64,000 bases of DNA from Tillandsia leiboldiana (GCA_029204045.2 CM055071.1:24103693-24167692); one strand, 5' to 3'; positions 20,833 through 32,971 are shown, numbered from the stretch's first letter. Program-made: numbers and translations. The notes: a model not told the origin generated them from the sequence alone.

Positions 20833-21720
20833 TCCTCCCCCACTAAAGAAAGTTTCGTCCTCGAAACTAGCTCAAGTCCATCAAGAGTCACAAATACCAC
20901 GGGTAGTTATCCTTCAATACGCCTCCAGCTCCCGAAACACCACTCACTCCCCGTGATTACTCCTCAACGACAACATCCAGTACGGCATAGCCCGATTGCG
21001 CAATTCCCCCATCTCACGAGCCGGAATTCGCAACGGGCGTCCCTCGTACTTCAAACAATCACAGATCTCAAAGGGGCAAGCCAATCACGGGCGAGGAATC
21101 CCAAAAACACATCACTCCTGAGCTGAGACGTGAGATACCAAAGGGGCTCCAATAATAAAAGAAACCGGGGGAAAACTGGAATAACCTCTAGTGCAACATG
21201 CTCCAACCCACATCCTGGGTCAACTCAATTAAGGCCACCCGAAGCATATCCACGCTTTCATCCAATAAAGCAAGGAATCCAATAAGCTGGAGTCTTCACT
21301 CGGTTACTTCTCGATCCAAAACGACCCGAGTGGACTACTCAACCGCGAGTTACCCTCAAAAGGGATCCTCCAGAGATACAAACTCATACCACAGTTGGTA
21401 TCAGAGCCATTCACACTCTAATCTGTCATCACAATGGCTCTGTCGTGGTAATCCAAAATGCTCAACAATAACTCAACGGTAATTCTACAGTCGCCAAATG
21501 AGGCATCACTAAAGCACACCAATCCATCTCCCAACACTGGAAACACTAGTATTGGCGCTGGTATCAGTCTCATTATCTATTGGCCAAGCTCTCCCGGCAC
21601 TGCCTAGTCCAAGAAGGTCCACACCTCGACAATAATTGTCGATCTCGGCCAATTTCCAATCAGTATCCAAATTGGCCGGATTTCCACCGCCGCTCCTACG
21701 GCTAGAATAAGGTGACCCGA
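20833..21720 (-). pseudogene. GyB 3' internal part: polypurine tract, chromodomain scrap, RT end
   Basis: From right to left on the minus strand, the RT tail (GHLILAVGAAVEIRP) is followed by eroded sequence, a chromodomain remnant (ELRNRAMPYW and RSNHGE near 20960-21020), and the tract AGTGGGGGAGGA (20833-20844). The integrase seems to be missing. Stops are frequent. A Met-PBS-like TGGTATCAGAGCC occurs on the plus strand at 21396, out of place for this element. Confidence 0.7.
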
Positions 21721-24700
21721 TGTGGTGACCCGGATCCTTGCAGGGCTTTTGCAGTGTGACCAGCAGCTTCTGGAAGCCTACGCGGCATGTCGGCGGTGTT
21801 CGTGCGCCAATTTGGACACAAGTGATGGACTCGGGGCTTAAATTGGATCACGCGGGTAACCGGAAGACCCCGTCGGATGTTTAGAGGTGTCTTCGCGCAA
21901 ATTGGATATCAAATTTGGACTCGACGCGAAAAAACGGATTAATTTTACCTTTCCGGGAGCCTTCGGCAAATTTTAGGATTGGAATTGGGCGAAACGGACG
22001 CCGGATTTGGAATCAGCGCGCGAAAACGGTCAAGATGGACTATTTACTTGTATTTTTGGTGCTCGGGTACTGTTCACTGGCCGGAACAGTAACTCCGGCG
22101 ATTGCCGGCGGCCGGCGGCGGCGGCGGGCAGCGCCGGCGGGAGGCGGCGCGGCCTCGGGCAGACGGCACAGCGGCCGCACGCGGCGCGGGCAGGGCGCGG
22201 GCAGCGCGCGGCGGCCTCGGGCAGGCGCGCGGTCCACGGCCCGGGCGTGCACCGTGGCGGTGCCACGTGGCGGATGGTGGTTGGGCGGCTCACAGCGCGC
22301 GGTCCACGGAGTTTCGCGGGTGCACGGTGGACCGACGGACACGTGGCGGCTGTTGATTGGTGCGGCGTTGTGCGCGCGGTCCACGCAATGGGTGGAGCAG
22401 GTGCCGTACGCGACGTGCGGGCTGGTGCGGCGTGCGCGGTGCACGGGCGGTGCACGGTGGTTGGGGCCACGTGGCGCTCTGCTAGTGGCGGGCGCACGTG
22501 CTCCGGGCGCAGCGAAAAATTTAGGGGACTTGTTGGGAATTTTTGCAAAAGACTTTTCTGGTTTTCCCTTAAGTTGCTTCCCGAGGGCTCTTCAAGGGGG
22601 ATTTTCGACCCCTTCGAGCTCTCAGCTCGAAGGGTGTTGAGAAGAAGAAATCTTCTCCATGAAGTGAGGATTACACCCGCCAAGTTTCAGAATTTTAGAA
22701 GGCTCGAATCCCGAGGTTTTGGATTTTACGGCGCGGCGCGACGTTGCATTTCCTGTGTTCTTCTTCGGCGCAGCAGCGGTGTTTTAGCTCCGCTAGTCTA
22801 CCCCGAGCTCCTTTTTCTGTGATTTTTGCGCCGTTGGCTTCACGACAGGTAGGGCTTCATCTTTCATTTTGATCGCGCATTCTGATTTTAACTCCTTGGC
22901 ACGGATCCCGAGGCATTAATGTGAACCCTTTTTCTGTGACGATTGTGAGGACAGCATCGGAGTATTTTGGCTATATCTTCGCGCTCGAGTGTCAGACGAA
23001 GACGAGCTTATACAACTTTTTCATCTACGGATCACAAGGAACGCGCTCGTATTTTTCTTGGAATTTCTTGAGATTTATTTCGTGGTGAAAATCACTGTTT
23101 TCTCAGTGTACAGTGCGCAGTCTTTTTCCACAGTTTGTTGTTTGGTTCACCACCTTGCCGAATTTATATCTTGTCTTACCGAACTCAGATTGGGACGTGC
23201 AAGCTACCGTTGCGAAGCTATCGACGCGAGGATCGCTGTGGTATTTTTCTGGGAATTTTCTGGGCACTTTCTGCAGGTGAAAATTTAGCAGTTTTGGGAC
23301 AGATATTGTATGTGATTATAAGAGCATTATTTGGGAGTCTAAGTGTGTTTAGTGGATTTTGTATTGTACCAGGAGTGTTACGGGTGTGCTGAACTTGTTG
23401 GAGCAAGGGTTTGGAATTTCTGGTATTTTCAGCTGTACGGGACCGGACAGTTCGCACTTCATGTGGGTGGTTGCTATATCCCTCTTTTCTGATACACCCA
23501 CTAGGAATATTAGAGAGAACCTCTTTATTGGACATATTGAATGACAATTTAATGGACATGCATCCTTAATTAATAAAATGGTGAGCCTATCATATGAAAA
23601 ATGCTATAGTGGGAGTCTGACAGTCATTGGAACATATACATGCTTAGGGGAATATTATTGTCATTTAACTTAGCATGGGGGGGATTTACTTTTATGTTGG
23701 GATATTATGATGTGTGTTGCGGGAGGACACCACTTGAGGATATTTTTGGACAGGCATAGGGGATGGTTTATATGAGGGTGATTAGCAGATTATGGACAGG
23801 TGTGGTCGGATTATGATTTTAGCAGGATGATTATACCCAGGTGAAGCTATTAATTGTTACGCTGGTCGAACCACTATTTGTCACAAGTTTCTCCTATCTC
23901 TCTTGAGGACATAGGCTGGCTTATTTGGACATTTTGTAGGGCCATTTCTTGTCGCCACACTTTATGTGGGATTTGATTTAGAAGAAACATATTTCCTTCT
24001 TCACCCCCTATTCTTTAGTCAGGTGACTATGTGTTGCTCGGGTTGGAGCAGGGAATTGGCATTGTGTAGCCGGGGCTTAGATTTTAGCCTCTGGGGTATT
24101 ATGGTTACCGCGGAAAGTAGGCGGGGGACCAGATGTCATATGTGGGACATGTTTGTGATCCTGGGTGTTGTTGTGAAACCCTACTTTTAATTACCCTCTA
24201 GGCATTGGAGTAGCTTCTATGATTAGAAGGCTGATTAGTAAATTGTGGGCTTTGGGCATGCATTTTAGACAGGCACAGGCTATCTTTTATTTACTACTCT
24301 TATACTTTTATCAGTATGCTTTAGCAAGGTAAAAACTTCTCGACTTCTCTTTTATATTATATCATCTTGGGGCATTTGCATGCTTGTATGGTCACCTAGG
24401 TAGGCCATCTTTTTCTGCTACACTATCATGCTGGAACTGACATAGGAGAAACCATTTTTGTTATTCTTTTCTCCTTTCATTTGAGGCTCAGGGTATTTGC
24501 AGCTCGTGCGCGAGTAGGTGGATAGGATAGTGTAGTCAGGTTCTCGGTATTGGGACAGGCAGGGTATTGCGGCAACCGCGGACATTGGGCGGTTGACCGG
24601 AGGTTTCTTATGCATCAGATTGGGTATCAGGTCTCTTGTGGATGGATTTCCCACGGTTTGTCTATCTTGCATCGTCTTGAGATCGGGTCTTTCTTTAGTG

Positions 24701-25113
24701 GATGGGTTTTCCCACTTTGATCATAGTCATGATCCAGTCCTGCTATTATGAGACAGTGGTTACAGAGATGCTTGTTACAGTGATACTTTACTCGTGTGGG
24801 TCGCTCCCCTCGAGTGCCACTCCAGAGTAGGCTTTCCACGGTACAGAGCGCCGGGCACCATGCTGGGTTTTGAGTCCTTGGGACTCCTTTGCTTCGGTGT
24901 TATGCGTAGGCTGGCATACCCGTCGCGGCAGAGCAGGCAGTATCAGTGTTTACTGGTGGTCAGATTGGGTTATTCTGGCAGACATTTATTTTCTAATGCA
25001 TACATTTAGCTATTCTATTAGCTCGGCATTTTAGAGGCATTCTAGTGGTAGCTTTTCATCAGGAGTCTCATTCTTTTTGCATACCGCCTTTGTTTTCCTT
25101 TGCCTCTGGTTGA

Positions 25114-25153
25114 CCTAGTGGGCGTGTCAGAGTTTGAGGTTTTACCCACTAGG
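25114..25153 (+). promoter_or_regulatory. LTR hairpin before the pyrimidine tract (GyC)
   Basis: CCTAGTGGG (25114-25122) pairs perfectly with CCCACTAGG (25145-25153). It occupies the place of the GyA stem at 2251-2280 but with two changed base pairs. Confidence 0.5.
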
Positions 25154-25553
25154 GGAGGCTACTGGTTTACTAGTAGTTCTCACCCCCATTCTTCTTTCCT
25201 CTTTTTCTTCTCCCTTGTTTTGCAGAGTCTTCTGCGGGTGCTACTGGACTTTCAGTGGCGGGTCGAGGAGAGAGGACGGCTGAGTAGATAGATCTCGAGG
25301 CAGGATGAGCGTGTTAGCTGGACTATTGGGGTACCCAGGTTTTCCTCAGACGGTTGTACTTTCACTTTTGGGACTGGCTTTTGCCAGCAGGTTGTATTTA
25401 TTATTTGTGAGCTGGGAGAGACTGATGTATCATTTATACTGATGTATTGTATTTTATTTCCAGCTTCAGTCTGAGATGTATTAGTTTTAGTTCAGCTCTG
25501 TTTTTATTGCTCTTTTATTATATCTTTTATATCTGAGCAGGTTGTTGGCGCTT

Positions 25554-25581
25554 CGTGTACACGGAAAATACCGTGTGCACG
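25554..25581 (+). promoter_or_regulatory. U5 hairpin H1, GyC
   Basis: CGTGTACACGG and CCGTGTGCACG form an 11-bp stem with one wobble around AAAATA. GGCGGATCTG follows directly. The stem sequence is unlike GyA's CATACGGG at the same place. Confidence 0.6.
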
Positions 25582-25638
25582 GCGGATCTGTGGACGGGCC
25601 CGGGTTCTGGTTTACACCCGGGGCGTGACAGATTAAGT

Positions 25639-25650
25639 TGGTATCAGAGC
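25639..25650 (+). promoter_or_regulatory. GyC primer-binding site
   Basis: TGGTATCAGAGC, complementary to initiator Met-tRNA, eight bases after the LTR end. Confidence 0.92.
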
Positions 25651-25810
25651 TTAGGGATAGGTCGGTTGGGACTTAGGAAACCCTAGGCTTATGGCGGACC
25701 CTAGGATGTTAGGGCGTGAGAGACGCGACATTTTGCGGAAGTCGGTGATTTGGTTTTGACTCTTCCTGTGAGTGAAGAGGGATCGACATACCCTATTTTT
25801 GTGGGACAGT

Positions 25811-25832
25811 TATGTTGGCTGCAGACAACATA
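25811..25832 (+). promoter_or_regulatory. Leader hairpin H3, GyC
   Basis: A 7-bp stem TATGTTG/CAACATA encloses GCTGCAGA with palindromic CTGCAG. It lies 172 bases after the PBS start, the same distance as in GyE. Confidence 0.55.
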
Positions 25833-28800
25833 AAGTTGCAAAAATAGGAGGATGTCTTTGACTTTCGCTAGATTGGGTCGAGTGTTTGGGATGTGTTGAT
25901 TTGCGGTTTGTCGTGGCGAGCGGTGTCTCCCCAACGTTGGGCCCTGACCCGGGTGCACTTTGGTGCAGTAGTTGGGTCTGAGCTAGTTGTTTCAGGCCGG
26001 ATACCAATTTGGAGTCAGAGAGCTCCGGACCCTGATAACAGGATTGTCAGAGGCCTATCAGCGGCAGAGTGAACGAGCATATGGTTTTGTGACACAGTTG
26101 TCAGAGCGGCGGGCAGCTCGACAGTGCTTCCTTCTGAGACCACCCGATTGCAGCATCCTCAAGGGCGGGGATTTCTGTGGTATTGATGGAGTGAGTAGCC
26201 CTTCGTGCCGATGTTTAGTGACGAGGCGCCGAGGCAGGGTGGATAGTTGACAGCTGATGAGCTATGGGACACCATTGATCAGTTGAGCCAGTTTCGGCAG
26301 ATAAACCATCCGATTCATAGGATTAAGTTTGGAGCCTCTTGGGGTAGAATCGTGGCTGGTAGAGATGGAGAGACTACTTGACAGCCTCCTTGTGTTAAAG
26401 GGTTTACGCAGTTGTCAAACTGCGTGCTCTATGATTTGGGGGACATGGCGCATAGGATATGCGTGACTGTGAGTGGACTGCGTCAGGATACCTTTCAGGT
26501 TATTTGATTTTCCCCGTTTTGGATTTTGGATGCCTCGATGGAGTAGGCATTGTGTATGGAGCATAGTGTTACAGTTCCTTTGGATAGGGGTCTGCCGCCA
26601 GAGGCGAGTCTTGGATATAGGCGCTTGGCGCTAGGTGTTGGAGGATAGATCGGCCGGCAGAGACATTCTCGTTTTCCCCTTCCGGGATGGTGGATATCCT
26701 TGTGGATGGATTATGTAAAGCTTACCCCAGGGGATGTTACCCTGTGTGTTTGATAACTGGCATGTTTGGGGGTGCATTATATGTGTTTGAGGGGTGAGCT
26801 TAGTAAGGATAATTGTATAAGGAATTACATGAATCATTTGTGCTTGGTCGTGTGACGATGATATTCAGGTGGATTTCTGAGACGTCAGGGGTTGGGTAGA
26901 CCCCGATGACAGCAAGAGCCCTTTTTTTTATCAGAGTGGCGCAGCGGTAGCGTGGATTGGCTGTCTGCGAGAGACCACGTTCGGCACCTCCGTGTGAGCA
27001 TGGACAGAGGTCGTGCTCCCCTTTGTGATTGGTCTAGATATTTTGGCAGGCTGAGCGACGACCACTTGCATCGAGCGGATGAATCTGTGCTGCCCGGTTG
27101 GAGGGCGCCACGGTAGTGGATTGAGTTGTCGCAGGTATGATTTCATCACAGCAGTCGGAGCTAGAGCATGTTGCATTCCTGCATGGACTAGAGGTAGAGT
27201 CGTTACCACATGCACTTGAGGTACAGGTTACGGTTGTTATTGTGTAGGTGGGGGAGGCTTGTGGATTATGTCCAGTGCAGTAGAGGCCGTGAGTTATGCC
27301 GGCAGACATATTGGTATTTGTGGCAGCTTGGTGTTTGACCCAGTGCTTGGGATTGGTTGGCGTAGTGCCACAGGATGTTTGACTGCTGAGATAAAGGACT
27401 TTGATTTTCTCCAAAGCGGATAATGGAAGGCATTTTGTTGTTGAGACTGTTTGAGCACCCCAGTTACGGCGACAGAGTGAGAGGTGCCTACGGCGGCAGC
27501 GGGACTTAAGGATACCCTATTGCTCGTGAGATCCCGGGTGTGAGTCCATTTGAGCCGATGATTATGCCGCCGGAAGGGAGATTAAGAGTGTGATTAACGT
27601 GGTTTTGGAAACCGCGCGAACTTCATAGCACCTCGTTGGATATCGCCTTTAGAGCTGCGAGAGTTGATGTCCTTAGGTGCGTGGATTTGATGGATGGAGG
27701 GTCTGTTTGACCTAGTGTCACGTCGTTGATACACGACGGTGAGAGCCCTTTGTGATTGGAGCCTAGTCAGGTCCAGGTATTATTTAGGGCCTTTTGATGG
27801 AGTTCTGCCCCGGCAGTCGGTCGATTGTGATGCCTGCACCAGTTTGGATTTTCAGTTGAGTGTTTCGCCAAGATGGCGTTCAAGAGACGCTAGGGGCATT
27901 ACGAGTACAGTGAAGCCAATGGAATGACTAATGCCTTGTTGCCTTTAAGATGAGGAATTCTGTATTCAAGCGGGACTTGAACGGATTGATAGCGGCATTC
28001 TCTAGGGCATATTTTGGTTTTATCCCCTCCACGAATGATTTAGAGCTTGTGAAGCTTGGTGGATGCTGTCGGTAAAGTCTGTGAGGAAGAAGCTGTATGC
28101 CAAGTCGTTGTGGTACAAGTTTTAGCTTCGAGAGCATATCTTCATGGATTACTTATTTTAGCCATAGGGGCGGCTGTGGAAATCCGGCCAAAATGGATGC
28201 TATTTAAGACTGGCCGAGACCGACGGTTATTGTTGGGGTGAGGAGCTTTTGGACCGGATAGTGCCAGCTGAGCTTGACGAGCGGATGATGAGATTGGTAC
28301 CAGCACCGATTTTTACCTAGTCAGTAGTGGGAGATGGGTTTGTGAGTTATAGTGATACCTCCCACTGTGGCTGTAGAGCTACCATTGAATTTTGTTGAGC
28401 ATCCAGTATCACCCCGACTGAGCCACTGTGGTGGCGGATACCTGGAGCAGAAGGGCTTTTGAGAGTTAAGTTTGACGGTTCCATAGCTGGCGCTGTGTGG
28501 GGCCATTCTGGTGTTCAGTGTTTGATTTGTGTCCCAGAGGATCCCTTTTGATGAGATGGCCGCGGCTGAGCAATCCACTTGGATGGTTGAGTTTTGAGGG
28601 CGACCGAGTGTGAGCCCCTACTTGTTAGGGCCCCTTTTCTGTGCTGGTGTTTTTGTGGATGTGTCTCGGATCACTTTGGTTGAGTTGGCTCTTGGGAGTG
28701 ATTTTAGAGCGTGTTGCTCGGGCTGTTCGTTCCTTTCCCCCAATCTTTTGTTGGAGTTTTGAGGTTTTTCTGCGTCTCAGCTCTGGAGGGTTATGCTTTG

Positions 28801-29062
28801 GACCCCTCGCCCGTGACTGACTCGTTCCTTTTGAGGTCTGTGAGAGTTTGGGGTACGAGGGACGTCCGTTGCGAATTCCGGCTCGTGAGGTGAGGGAATT
28901 GTGCAATCGGGCTTTGCCATTCTGGTTATTGTTGATGTTGTTGCTGAGGAGGAATCACGGGGAGTGATAGGTGACTTGGAAGCTGGAGACGGCGGTGTTG
29001 AGTTTTGACCCCTGGTTTCTGAGACTCCTTGGGAGTTGCTTTAGTTTCAAGGATGAAACTTT
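25833..29062 (+). pseudogene. GyC internal region: eroded gag-pol
   Basis: No frame exceeds about 100 codons, but scraps occur in order. A gag scrap (SQFRQ-type) lies near 26280-26500, and protease-region sequence near 27110-27420 (LHGLEVESLPHALEVQ) without a DTG. The RT entry (MPPEG) is near 27540-27700, the RT tail near 28040-28210 (GAAVEIRPKWM), and a chromodomain near 28840-29000 (RPLRIPAREVRELCNRA). The RT catalytic box and the integrase are not recognisable; the 3.4 kb length agrees with their loss. The element is non-autonomous. Confidence 0.75.
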
Positions 29063-29066
29063 CTTT

Positions 29067-29078
29067 TAGTGGGGAGCA
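29067..29078 (+). promoter_or_regulatory. Polypurine tract of GyC
   Basis: TTAGTGGGGAGCA precedes the TGTGG start of the LTR. In the second copy it reads AGTGGGGGAGCA, one G longer. Confidence 0.75.
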
Positions 29079-32000
29079 TGTGGTGACCGGATCCTTGCAG
29101 GGCTTTGCAGTGTGACCAGCAGCTTCTGGAAGCCTACGCGGCATGTCGTCGCGGTGTTCGTGCGCCAATTTGGACACAACTGATGGACTCGGGGCTTAAA
29201 TTGGATCACGCGGGTAACCGGAAGACCCTGTCGGAGTTTAGAGGTGTCTTCGCGCAAATTGGATATCAAATTTGGACTCGACGCGAAAAACGGATTAATT
29301 TTACCTTTCCGGGAGCCTTCGGCAAATTTTAGGATTGGAATTGGGCGAAACGGACGCCGGATTTGGAATCAGCGCGCGAAAACGGTCAAGATGGACTATT
29401 TACTTGTATTTTTGGTGCTCGGGTACTGTTCACTGGCCGGAACAGTAACTCCGGCGATCGCGGCGGCCGGCGGCGGCGCGGCGGGCAGCGCCGGCGGGAG
29501 GCGGCGCGGCCTCGGGCAGGCGGCACAGCGGCCGCACGCGGGCGCGGGCAGGGCGCGGGCAGCGCGCGGCGGCCTCGGGCAGGCGCGCGGTCCACGGCCC
29601 GGGCGTGCACCGTGGCGGTGCCACGTGGCGGATGGTGGTTGGGCGGCTCACAGCGCGCGGTCCACGGAGTTTCGCGGGTGCACGGTGGACCGACGGACAC
29701 GTGGCGGCTGTTGATTGGTGCGGCGTTGTGCGCGCGGTCCACGCAATGGGTGGAGCAGGTGCCGTACGCGACGTGCGGGCTGGTGCGGCGTGCGCGGTGC
29801 ACGGGCGGTGCACGGTGGTTGGGGCCACGTGGCGCTCTGCTAGTGGCGGGCGCACGTGCTCCGGGCGCAGCGAAAAATTTAGGGGACTTGTTGGGAATTT
29901 TTGCAAAAGACTTTTCTGGTTTTCCCTTAAGTTGCATCCCGAGGGCTCTTCAAGGGGGATTTTCGACCCCTTCGAGCTCTCAGCTCGAAGGGTGATGAGA
30001 AGGAGAAATCTTCTCCATGAAGTGAAGATTACACCCGCCAAGTTTCAGAATTTTAGAAGGCTCGAATCCCGAGGTTTTGGATTTTACGGCGCGGCGCGAC
30101 GTTGCATTTCCTGTGTTCTTCTTCGGCGCAGCAGCGGTGTTTAGCTCCGCTGGTCTACCCCGAGCTCCTTTTTCTGTGATTTTTGCGCCGTTGGCTTCAC
30201 GACAGGTAGGGCTTCATCTTTCATTTTGATCGCGCATTCTGATTTTAACTCCTTGGCACGGATCCCGAGGCATTAATGTGAACCCTTTTTCTGTGAGGAT
30301 TGTGAGGACAGCATCGGAGTATTTGGCCATATCTTCGCGCTCGAGTGTCAGACGAAGACGAGCTTATACAACTTTTTCATCTACGGATCACAAGGAACGC
30401 GCTCGTATTTTTCTTGGAATTTCTTGAGATTTATTTCGTGGTGAAAATCACTGTTTTCTCAGTGTACAGTGCGCAGTCTTTTTCCACAGTTTGTTGTTTG
30501 GTTCACCACCTTGCCGAATTTATATCTTGTCTTACCGAACTCAGATTGGGACGTGCAAGCTACCGTTGCGAAGCTATCGACGCGAGGATCGCTGTGGTAT
30601 TTTTCTGGGAATTTTCTGGGCACTTCTGCAGGTGAAAATTTAGCAGTTTTGGGACAGATATTGTATGTGATTATAAGAGCATTATTTGGGAGTCTAAGTG
30701 TGTTTAGTGGATTTGTATTGTACCAGGAGTGTTACGGGTGTGCTGAACTTGTTGGAGCAAGGGTTTGGAATTTCTGGTATTTTCAGCTGTACGGGACCGG
30801 ACAGTTCGCACTTCAGGTGGGTGGTTGCTATATCCCTCTTTTCTGATACACCCACTAGGAATATTAGAGAGAACCTCTTTATTGGACATATTGAATGACA
30901 ATTTAATGGACATGCATCCTTAATTAATAAAATGGTGAGCCTATCATATGAAAAATGCTATAGTGGGAGTCTGACAGTCATTGGAACATATACATGCTTA
31001 GGGAATATTATTGTCATTTAACTTAGCATGGGGGGATTTACTTTTATGTTGGGATATTATGATGTGTGTTGCGGGAGGACACCACTTGAGGATATTTTTG
31101 GACAGGCATAGGGGATGGTTTATATGAGGGTGATTAGCAGATTATGGACAGGTGTGGTCGGATTATGATTTTAGCATGATGATTATACCCAGGTGAAGCT
31201 ATTAATTGTTACGCTGGTCGAACCACTATTTGTCACAAGTTTCTCCTATCTCTCTTGAGGACATAGGCGGCTTATTTGGACATTTTGTAGGGCCATTTCT
31301 TGTCGCCACACTTTATGTGGGATTTGATTTAGAAGAAACATATTTCCTTCTTCACCCCCTATTCTTTAGTCAGGTGACTATGTGTTGCTCGGGTTGAGCA
31401 GGGGATTGGCATTGTGTAGCCGGGGCTTAGATTTTAGCCTCTGGGGTATTATGGTTACCGCGGATAGTAGGCGGGGGACCAGATGTCATATGTGGGACAT
31501 GTTTGTGATCTGGGTGTTGTTGTGAAACCCTACTTTTAATTACCCTCTAGGCATTGGAGTAGCTTCTATGATTAGAAGGCTGATTAGTAAATTGTGGGCT
31601 TTGGGCATGCATTTTAGACAGGCACAGGCTATCTTTTATTTACTACTCTTATACTTTTATCAGCATGCTTTAGCAAGGTAAAAACTTCTCGACTTCTCTT
31701 TATATTATATCATCTTGGGACATTTGCATGCTTGTATGGTCACCTAGATAGGCCATCTTTTTCTGCTACACTATCATGCTGGAACTGACATAGGAGAAAC
31801 CATTTTGTTATTCTTTTCTCCTTCATTTGAGGCTCAGGGTATTTGCAGCTCGTGCGCGAGCAGGTGGATAGGATAGTGTAGTCAGGTTCTCGTTTTGGGA
31901 CAGGCAGGGTATTGCGGCAACCGCGGACATTGGGCGGTTGACCGGAGGTTTCTTATGCATCAGATTGGGTATCAGGTCTCTTGTGGATGGATTTCCCACG

Positions 32001-32971
32001 GTTTGTCTATCTTGCATCGGGTTGAGATCGGGTCTTTCTTTAGTGGATGGGTTTTCCCCACTTTGATCATAGTCATGATCCAGTCCTGCTATTATGGACA
32101 GTGGTTACAGAGATGCTTGTTACAGTGATACTTTACTCGTGTGGGTCGCTCCCCTCGAGTGCCACTCCGGAGTAGGCTTTCCACGGTGCAGAGCGCCGGG
32201 CACCATGCTGGGTTTTGAGTCCTTGGGACTCCTTTGCTTCGGTGTTATGCGTAGGCTGGCATACCCGTCGCGGCAGAGCAGGCAGTATCAGTGTTTACTG
32301 GTGGTCAGATTGGGTTATTCTGGCAGACATTTATTTTCTGATGCATACATTTAGCTATTCTATTAGCTCGGCATTTTAGAGGCATTCTAGTGGTAGCTTT
32401 TCATCAGGAGTCTCATTCTTTTTGCATACCGCCTTTGTTTTCCTTTGCCTCTGGTTGACCTAGTGGGCGTGTCAGAGTTTGAGGTTTACCCACTAGGGGA
32501 GGCTACTGGTTTACTAGTAGTTCTCACCCCCATTCTTCTTTCCTCTTTTTCTTCTCCCTTGTTTTGCAGAGTCTTCTGCGGGTGCTACTGGACTTTCAGT
32601 GGCGGGTCGAGGAGAGAGGACGGCTGAGTAGATAGATCTCGAGGCAGGATGAGCGTGTGTAGCTGGACTATTGGGGTACCCAGGTTTTCCTCAGACGGTT
32701 GTACTTTCACTTTTGGGACTGGCTTTTGCCAGCAGGTTGTATTTATTATTTGTGAGCTGGGAGAGACTGATGTATCATTTATACTGATGTATTGTATTTT
32801 ATTTCCAGCTTCAGTCTGAGATGTATTAGTTTTAGTTCAGCTCTGTTTTATTGCTCTTTATTATATCTTTTATATCTGAGCAGGTTGTTGGCGCTTCGTG
32901 TACACGGAAAATACCGTGTGCACGGCGGATCTGTGGACGGGCCGGGTTCTGGTTTACACCCGGGCGTGACA
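29079..32971 (+). mobile_element. GyC 3' LTR (first copy, 3893 bp)
   Basis: It is nearly identical to 21721-25630 but with a scatter of one-base losses, mostly in homopolymers, for example CCGGGCGTGACA in place of CCGGGGCGTGACA at the end. Such losses look more like sequencing error than mutation. Confidence 0.88.

Larger units (their letters stand above)
21721..25630 (+). mobile_element. GyC 5' LTR (3910 bp)
   Basis: It starts TGTGGTGACCCGG and ends GGGGCGTGACA. It has a very GC-rich block (22080-22510) with CACGTGGCGG, TTGG and CGGTCCACG modules. No convincing TATA box is seen. A pyrimidine tract ending TTTTGCAG (25225) resembles a 3' splice site, and CAG-GTAGGG near 22849 a 5' splice site. 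Long frames on both strands in the GC block are a base-composition effect. Confidence 0.9.
21721..32971 (+). mobile_element. GyC: plus-strand chromovirus (first assembled copy)
   Basis: It inserted into GyB's reverse transcriptase; the flanking CCCGA (21716-21720) and CCCAA (45882-45886) look like a five-base target duplication with one change. Two ~3.9 kb LTRs flank a 3.45 kb internal region with good PBS and polypurine tract but ruined coding sequence. The LTRs are nearly identical, so the insertion is young even though the coding part is old, which suggests it moved with proteins supplied by a relative. Confidence 0.88.

Noticed and set aside
22007..22822. Frames of 180-270 codons on both strands in the GC-rich LTR block (also 29363-30144, 42139-43073)
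   Set aside because: They lie in LTRs, occur on both strands at once, recur in each LTR copy with frame changes, and show only alanine/arginine/glycine-rich composition. High GC content explains the lack of stops.
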